From Rhodopirellula islandica (GTDB lineage: Bacteria; Planctomycetota; Planctomycetia; Pirellulales; Pirellulaceae), in contig NZ_LECT01000026.1 in the NCBI RefSeq assembly GCF_001027925.1, positions 84,017 to 148,016 on the forward strand: DNA of 64,000 nt. The letters run 5' to 3'. A model generated the notes under the pieces. That model was not told the origin of the DNA. It made no database searches and worked only from the letters and a program-made list of their open reading frames with translations. The position numbers were made by a program, and so were the translations under genes. Positions 59,137-64,000 of this stretch are shown here, piece after piece (position 1 is the first letter of the stretch; each line of letters opens with the position of its first letter).

Positions 59137-59505
59137 CGGTACCCTTCGTTGCGAAAACCAGACGCACGATTCTTTTGCGACCGTGCGCGACTTGAATGGT
59201 CAAACGTGGTTCATGCCTCTGCAAAAGAAGGACCAATCCCAGCCCTTCTTGTCACCCTTCATTTTCACAAAGAGCGAATTGCAAGCAATCTTGCAACCAT
59301 GTTCGCCGCCGATCTTATTGTAATTGAACGAATAGCGGGAGAGGATTAATCCCCCTTTCAATGCTCATATCGTGGCTTTCGCCGCCACTACCTCTTCGGG
59401 ACCAAGCAAAACCCCCTCCACGGTAGCGTCTTGAACGGTCCAATGCAGCCCACCTGGAAGTCAATGACTTGGCTCGAATGGGCCCACCGCGTCCGCCGAA
59501 CCGAC
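59137..59505. other. intergenic region between FHA and ugd-like genes
   Basis: The 369 bp hold the probable promoter of the FHA-sigma-anti-sigma set (reading left) and the 3' region of the dehydrogenase gene. I see no convincing hairpin, repeat family member or gene. Confidence 0.5.
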
Positions 59506-60951
59506 TCAGCGTCGGAATCCGATGCCTTGGTAATCAAACCCCATCTCCTCAAGCCCCAGCCCCTTCAGCGTGTTCCGACCGTCGAAGATGAAGGCCGGCT
59601 TCTGCATTCCTTCCCGGATTTTCTTGAAATCCGCCGTGACGAACTCATCCCATTCCGTCAGGACCGCGATTGCGTGTGCGGAATTGGCGGCGGATTCGGC
59701 ATCCGAGACCACTTCGATGTTGTTTTCGATCAACTGACGCGAGGCAGCACTGATCTCTTGATCACCATTCCGGAAAACCGCTTCCAAGTCCGCCACAACT
59801 TGCGCCTTGGTGACTTGCGGGTCGTAGATCGACAACCGAGCCTTTTCCAACAACAGATCGCGACAAACGTAGATCGCCGCTGATTCACGGGTGTCATTGG
59901 TGTCTTTTTTGAACGCGAATCCCCAAACGGCGATCTTCTTGTCCGACACCGTGTTGAACATCGTCCGCACCATGCGGTGGACAAAGCGTCGCTTTTGGTA
60001 GTCGTTCATCGTCACGACTTGCTGCCAATAATCGGCCACTTCGGGCAACCCAAAGTACTCGCAGAGGTAAACGAGATTCAGAATGTCCTTCTGAAAGCAC
60101 GAGCCCCCAAAGCCCACCGATGCCTTCAAGAACTTGGGACCAATCCGCGAATCCATCCCGATCGCCATCGCAACTTCGTCCACGTCTGCCTCAGTGGCCT
60201 CGCAAAGTGCCGAGATCGAATTGATCGAAGACACTCGCTGAGCCAAGAAAGCGTTGGCGGTCAACTTGGACAACTCGCTGCTCCACAAATTCGTTGTCAG
60301 CACTCTCTCGCGAGGCACCCACTGGGAGTAAACCTCCACGAGAGCTTGCACGGCAGCATCGCTTTCCCCACCAATCAAAACACGATCGGGCGACAGCAAA
60401 TCATCGATTGCGGTCCCTTCCGCCAAAAATTCGGGGTTGGACAGCACGTCAAACGTTGCGCCACTGGTCGCTTCCGCGAGGATCGCCTTGACAGCTTCCG
60501 CGGTCCGGACGGGCAATGTCGACTTTTCAACGACGATTTTATGCCCCACGGAAACCTCGGCAATTTTTCGAGCGCACTTTTCAATGAACTCCAAATTGGC
60601 AGCGCGGCCGGCACCCACTCCAAACGTCTTGGTCGGCGTGTTGACCGAAATGAAGATCATGTCAGCGTCGCGAATCGCCTCATCGACTTCCGTCGTGAAA
60701 ATCAGATTCTGGTCACGACGGCCTCTCACGATGTCATCGAGACCGGGCTCATAGATCGGCAACTCATCGCTGTTCCACTGCGCGATCCGAGCCGCATTGA
60801 TGTCCACCACTTTGACTTCGATGTCGTGACACTGGTGAGCGATCATGGCCATTGTGGGACCGCCCACATATCCCGCACCAATGCAGCAGATTTTCGTAAC
60901 CGGACCGATTGCAGGATGCTCCGAAGCGGGGGCAGAGGCGGTAGCAGTCAT
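59506..60951 (-). CDS. UDP-glucose 6-dehydrogenase family protein
   Basis: This 481-residue protein has an N-terminal NAD motif [17 protein letters not shown], then [73 protein letters not shown], and the catalytic-cysteine block [18 protein letters not shown], with [19 protein letters not shown] in the C-terminal domain. These are all hallmarks of UDP-glucose 6-dehydrogenase, which oxidises UDP-glucose to UDP-glucuronate for polysaccharides. The length (481) and the layout resemble the longer, animal-type Ugd. Related UDP-sugar dehydrogenases share the fold, but GxxYEPGL and FGGSCFQKD favour Ugd. Confidence 0.9.
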   Translation of the reverse strand: MTATASAPASEHPAIGPVTKICCIGAGYVGGPTMAMIAHQCHDIEVKVVDINAARIAQWNSDELPIYEPGLDDIVRGRRDQNLIFTTEVDEAIRDADMIFISVNTPTKTFGVGAGRAANLEFIEKCARKIAEVSVGHKIVVEKSTLPVRTAEAVKAILAEATSGATFDVLSNPEFLAEGTAIDDLLSPDRVLIGGESDAAVQALVEVYSQWVPRERVLTTNLWSSELSKLTANAFLAQRVSSINSISALCEATEADVDEVAMAIGMDSRIGPKFLKASVGFGGSCFQKDILNLVYLCEYFGLPEVADYWQQVVTMNDYQKRRFVHRMVRTMFNTVSDKKIAVWGFAFKKDTNDTRESAAIYVCRDLLLEKARLSIYDPQVTKAQVVADLEAVFRNGDQEISAASRQLIENNIEVVSDAESAANSAHAIAVLTEWDEFVTADFKKIREGMQKPAFIFDGRNTLKGLGLEEMGFDYQGIGFRR

Positions 60952-61295
60952 AGAATCAAAACAACAGTGAAAGGAAGAAACTGAGATGACACGCGGGATG
61001 AGCAGTTTAGTCCAAACGTCCTCTTTCGCCGCTGCGAAACCATCCCCTGCACGCGGATTCAGCGAGCGTGAAATTCGGGATGGGACGCCTGTGCCGGTTG
61101 CGAGCCCTCGTCAATCCAGACTCGACGGCGCCCCATTCAACACCAACGGGGACAATGCCGCACCCCAACCAGACGCGATGGCAATTGATCCAACCACCCG
61201 CCTGACAGGAGGGAAGATCGCACCACACTGTCAAAATCTGCGATCGAGAAATGCAGCGAGGAAAATCCCTTCTCGCAAAATCTCTGGGAGAGAAA
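60952..61295. other. intergenic region upstream of the ugd-like gene
   Basis: The 344 bp should contain the dehydrogenase promoter and the lipoprotein gene's transcript end. I see no member of the repeat families, no strong terminator hairpin and no credible gene. Confidence 0.5.
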
Positions 61296-63509
61296 CTACC
61301 GCCGAGACGATTCGCTCGGTGGGCTGCTCATCAGCTGATAGACCGACGGACGCCCGCCGGAGAGATTGGGGGCTACATCGGTGATCATCCCCGAAGCTCC
61401 ATCGCTCATCAACGGTGTCGAGGACTGAGGTGCCCAAGCCAAGCGGTCTTCGGAATCGACCTCCTCGAGGTGATCCAGCAGAATCCGTCGCACTTCGAAG
61501 ATGGCTTTGCCCGTCATATGCAACTTGGTGTGCGTCGCATCGACCACCAGCTCACTTTGCGTGTCTTCCATCGTCGCGCTGGAGTATTCCACCACCCCAT
61601 CCCCTCGGTGATGCCGTCCCGCCAACAGCGGCGGATCGTCCAACACACCGATGATGTTGTGGTACTTCACATGCGACGATCGCTTCGCCCGCAACATCAC
61701 GGGGAAGATCGGTGAATCCGGAGCCAACGAGTCCACCGCATTGGCTTCTGTGAGCAACCGCGTGTCACGAAAGAATCCTGGGTTGGCGCGTGTCAAACGA
61801 GTGCTGGTTGAAACCGCCATGCGTGGCAATTTGATGACCTTGCCGGCCAACCAACGCGTGGTGGTGTTGGCAAGGTTGCTGCCTCGATGCGGCGTTCCAA
61901 TCGTGATCACCCGACCAACGGATTGGTTCGGGCGAAACTCCAAGGAGCTGACAAGTTTATGAATGTCCTGCGGCGGACCTCGAAGCTTCTCTTTGGGTTT
62001 GTCACTGACCAGATTCCAAAAGTCATCGCCACTGTCGATCGTCTGCATGCGACTGACCAACCCGCCCATGCTGTGTCCCACCAAGACGGTGTGATCAATC
62101 GCCCGATCCTGGCCCGCAGGGTCAAACGTTTGACGCATCGCAAACAGATCGCCGCGCAACTGAGTCGCACTGATCCAGAACGGTTGCCCAGAGGGATACA
62201 GATAGAACCAGAATTGATAGCGTTCACGAATTTCTGGAAAGCTTCGCAGGTCATTGAACATGTCCATCCACGTCAACGGGCTGGACCAAAGCCCGTGCAC
62301 CATCAACACCGGGATCCGGTTGGGATCGTACGGTTCCAACATGTACAGACCACGCTTCTCTTGTGCGTCGTCTGGATCGAGCAACCCTTCGGTCGCTCGA
62401 TCTCGCTTGCGATACTCTTCACTGTCGAGGAAGAACGCCAACGGGGTGGTCAGATCGGTTTCCAGTGGCACCCAATCATTGGCCAATTGAATCTGGTTCG
62501 CTCGCAACGGGTCAAAGAACTCCAACACGCAAACCACGTTTTCATCCGCAGCACCAAACTCGTTGGCTTGCGAGGCGGTATGCGACACCTGTTGCACCGA
62601 AGCCAAATCACCAACGTTCGCCAGGCCACCGGTTGTTCCCGTTCCGCCACGCCCCTTCGATGGTTCGGTGGAACAGCGCAGCAGCGCTGTCACCGCGTAA
62701 CTCAAACCTTCGGGATAGTACTTTTCTTCGGGATGGCCTTCGCCACGTGGTTTCCGCACAGCGATCAACGGCACACCGAGACCGTACGTGGTGTGCCGAT
62801 TGTTCAGCGTTTTGATGTCGTAATCACTCACAAATTCGTAGTGATCAAATTCGTCTTCCTGCCAGGCACCACGCATCTCGGCGCGAATCACGAACTTTTG
62901 ATTCGCCGTTTGAATCGTGTAAGTCTGGCCAGGGCGCAAGCGATTTTCAGCGCACAACAGACGCAGCAGGTCCTCCAACGACTCGTTGTACAAATCGCAA
63001 ACGGCTCGAAATTGAGGGTCGTATTGATTGCGAACCTCACCCAACTGGTTGCCGAACAAATAGCGGTAGCTGGTCGTCAGCGCGATGCCGTAATAATTCA
63101 TTGCATCGCTGGAACGCCCGTCGCGATCGGCAATCTTGCCCTCGACATAAGACAACTCGGACAAGGCATACGCCAATTCCGTGTCGGGGTTCTGGGCGTT
63201 GAGTGCCTGCAACCGGTGCAGACAGATCTGGCTGTCGTCTTGATACGTCTCAATCAGCCCGTAGCGCCGCAGTGTGCTTTGAGTCCGAACACTGATTTCG
63301 GGGCCGCGCCACCGAAGCAAGTGCAACGAATTGGTCAGAGCATTTTCGCGGATCGATCGATTTTCGAGATACCGCGATGTGATGCACCCCGATGAAGTGC
63401 AGCACAACAGCAACAACATGATCAGCGAGGCGCAGCACCGAACGCTCGCCAAAGCGGGCGATTGCGAACGGGGAATCGGTCGTGTGGACGAACGATTGAA
63501 GCAGACCAT
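61296..63509 (-). CDS. lipase-like alpha/beta-hydrolase lipoprotein
   Basis: This 737-residue protein starts at ATG 63507-63509. A lipoprotein signal ends at Cys42 (LLLLCCTSSGC). Residues 55-400 are of unknown fold with a helical segment (LAYALSELSYVEGKIADRDG). The C-terminal half is an alpha/beta-hydrolase: VLMVHGLWSSPLTWMDMFND (oxyanion region), VLVGHSMGGLVSRM (nucleophile elbow GHSMG near residue 481), VITIGTPHRGSNLAN, GDGVVEYSSA (acid Asp) and VVDATHTKLHMT (His). The triad is complete, unlike the hydrolase at 54532. It resembles PGAP1- or lipase-type esterases, probably anchored in a membrane. Substrate unknown. Confidence 0.82.
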   Translation of the reverse strand: MVCFNRSSTRPIPRSQSPALASVRCCASLIMLLLLCCTSSGCITSRYLENRSIRENALTNSLHLLRWRGPEISVRTQSTLRRYGLIETYQDDSQICLHRLQALNAQNPDTELAYALSELSYVEGKIADRDGRSSDAMNYYGIALTTSYRYLFGNQLGEVRNQYDPQFRAVCDLYNESLEDLLRLLCAENRLRPGQTYTIQTANQKFVIRAEMRGAWQEDEFDHYEFVSDYDIKTLNNRHTTYGLGVPLIAVRKPRGEGHPEEKYYPEGLSYAVTALLRCSTEPSKGRGGTGTTGGLANVGDLASVQQVSHTASQANEFGAADENVVCVLEFFDPLRANQIQLANDWVPLETDLTTPLAFFLDSEEYRKRDRATEGLLDPDDAQEKRGLYMLEPYDPNRIPVLMVHGLWSSPLTWMDMFNDLRSFPEIRERYQFWFYLYPSGQPFWISATQLRGDLFAMRQTFDPAGQDRAIDHTVLVGHSMGGLVSRMQTIDSGDDFWNLVSDKPKEKLRGPPQDIHKLVSSLEFRPNQSVGRVITIGTPHRGSNLANTTTRWLAGKVIKLPRMAVSTSTRLTRANPGFFRDTRLLTEANAVDSLAPDSPIFPVMLRAKRSSHVKYHNIIGVLDDPPLLAGRHHRGDGVVEYSSATMEDTQSELVVDATHTKLHMTGKAIFEVRRILLDHLEEVDSEDRLAWAPQSSTPLMSDGASGMITDVAPNLSGGRPSVYQLMSSPPSESSRR

Positions 63510-63834
63510 GGGCGGACACTAGGAAACTCGTTCCAACCGTGTCAACGCAGACATGGGGAGCTAGGCAAAATGCGAACCTTTTCGACGCAGACGCTCGATT
63601 CGACGCCCTCCCGAGGAGGTCGTGCAGATGATCGATGCCGCATTTCAGCGTGTTCCTGCATGCTGATACCTCCCCCGAAACGAAGTGTGATGCGCAGCAC
63701 TTCGAAACGGCACGCCCTGCCAAGACCAAGAGGATGAAAACCAAACGAGTTCTTGTGCAGGGATGGGGCGTGGCAGCCTGTTGATTTCATCCATTTCGCA
63801 GATCGAACGATCAGCCGACGGGCGCTAGCCTGGA
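63510..63834. other. intergenic region with GAGGTCGTGCAG string
   Basis: No gene is supported. The string GAGGTCGTGCAG near 63616 relates to the repeat family at 23435 and 29274. Confidence 0.5.
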
Positions 63835-64000
63835 CTGTCAAAAGGTTGGTATTGACACCGCTTTGGACTGCGCAGGTTTTGTTCCTCGACTTCGCCCCAA
63901 CGGGGCAGCCCTATGCCAGCCCAGGGCAACGCCCTGGGTTGTGGCTGCCCCGTTGGGGCGTAGGACAGAATAAAAATCAACGTCGCATTTTCCGTGTCAA
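63835..64000. mobile_element. second copy of the terminal-inverted-repeat element (cut by window edge)
   Basis: CTGTCAAAAGGTTGGTATTG starts at 63835 and matches the left end of the element at 10570; the interior continues almost identically through CCCAGGGCAACGCCCTGGG. It then joins directly to the right-end segment (CCCCGTTGGGGCGTAGGACA, ATCAACGTCGCATTTTCCGT, GTGTCAA), lacking about 140 bp of the first copy. The right inverted repeat is truncated by the end of the window. Confidence 0.75.

Noticed and set aside
61887..63395. 502-codon plus-strand open frame
   Set aside because: It is antisense to the lipase-like lipoprotein, which has a signal peptide and full catalytic triad.

Overview
The window looks like a chromosomal segment of a planctomycete, most likely Rhodopirellula or a close Pirellulaceae relative. 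This is inferred from gene content: a BBP7-type outer-membrane barrel, the small lysine-rich protein shared by the PVC phyla, a DUF6655-type lipoprotein, a very large SMC-like protein with DUF4332 domains, moderate GC, few Shine-Dalgarno sequences, and long intergenic regions full of palindromic repeats. No database search was possible, so family names rest on recognised motifs. I saw no rRNA, tRNA, CRISPR array, prophage or transposase gene.

Layout. 1-11.6 kb: the start of a PAS-domain protein running off the left edge, a tandem RraB-like protein, a BBP7 barrel, a short SecA-like ATPase, a YmdB-type phosphodiesterase, a four-S1-domain RNA-binding protein and a fatty-acid desaturase, then about 1 kb of repeats. 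11.8-16.5 kb: one 1,548-residue SMC/SbcC-like ATPase with two DUF4332 domains. 17.5-22.3 kb (+ strand): a lipoprotein, a DUF481 barrel and a three-gene TadE/TadG cluster. 22.4-28.8 kb (- strand): an SDR protein, a TANGO2/NRDE protein, a ketose-3-epimerase-like TIM barrel, a possible AcpH-like protein, an unknown protein and a CAP-domain protein.

29.5-37.5 kb: a complete Na+-translocating NADH:quinone reductase operon (nqrABCDEF). It is followed by a gene that fuses ApbE, the flavin transferase that loads FMN on NqrB and NqrC, to an NqrM-like domain, the iron-delivery factor for NqrD/E. 38.3-45.8 kb: a PhoD-like phosphatase, a membrane protein, a membrane Ser/Thr kinase with a periplasmic sensor and a UDP-sugar epimerase-like SDR whose stop overlaps the kinase start. 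46.6-59.1 kb: a co-directional chain read FHA protein, ECF sigma factor, anti-sigma factor, hydrolase-fold protein, MoxR, DUF58, BatA/VWA and VWA membrane protein, which looks like an envelope-stress or aerotolerance module. 59.5-63.5 kb: UDP-glucose dehydrogenase and a lipase-like lipoprotein.

The intergenic DNA is unusually structured. One hairpin (AACAGTTG-GGGA-CAACTGTT) occurs 12 times in three arrays, each ending 25-55 nt downstream of a stop codon. A 130-bp foldback element occurs twice, with a compensatory base pair, once inside the NQR/apbE cluster and once inside the Bat-type operon. A third element with 24-29 bp terminal inverted repeats occurs at 10.6 kb and at the right edge. Further families occur at 5.4, 11, 23.5 and 29.2 kb.
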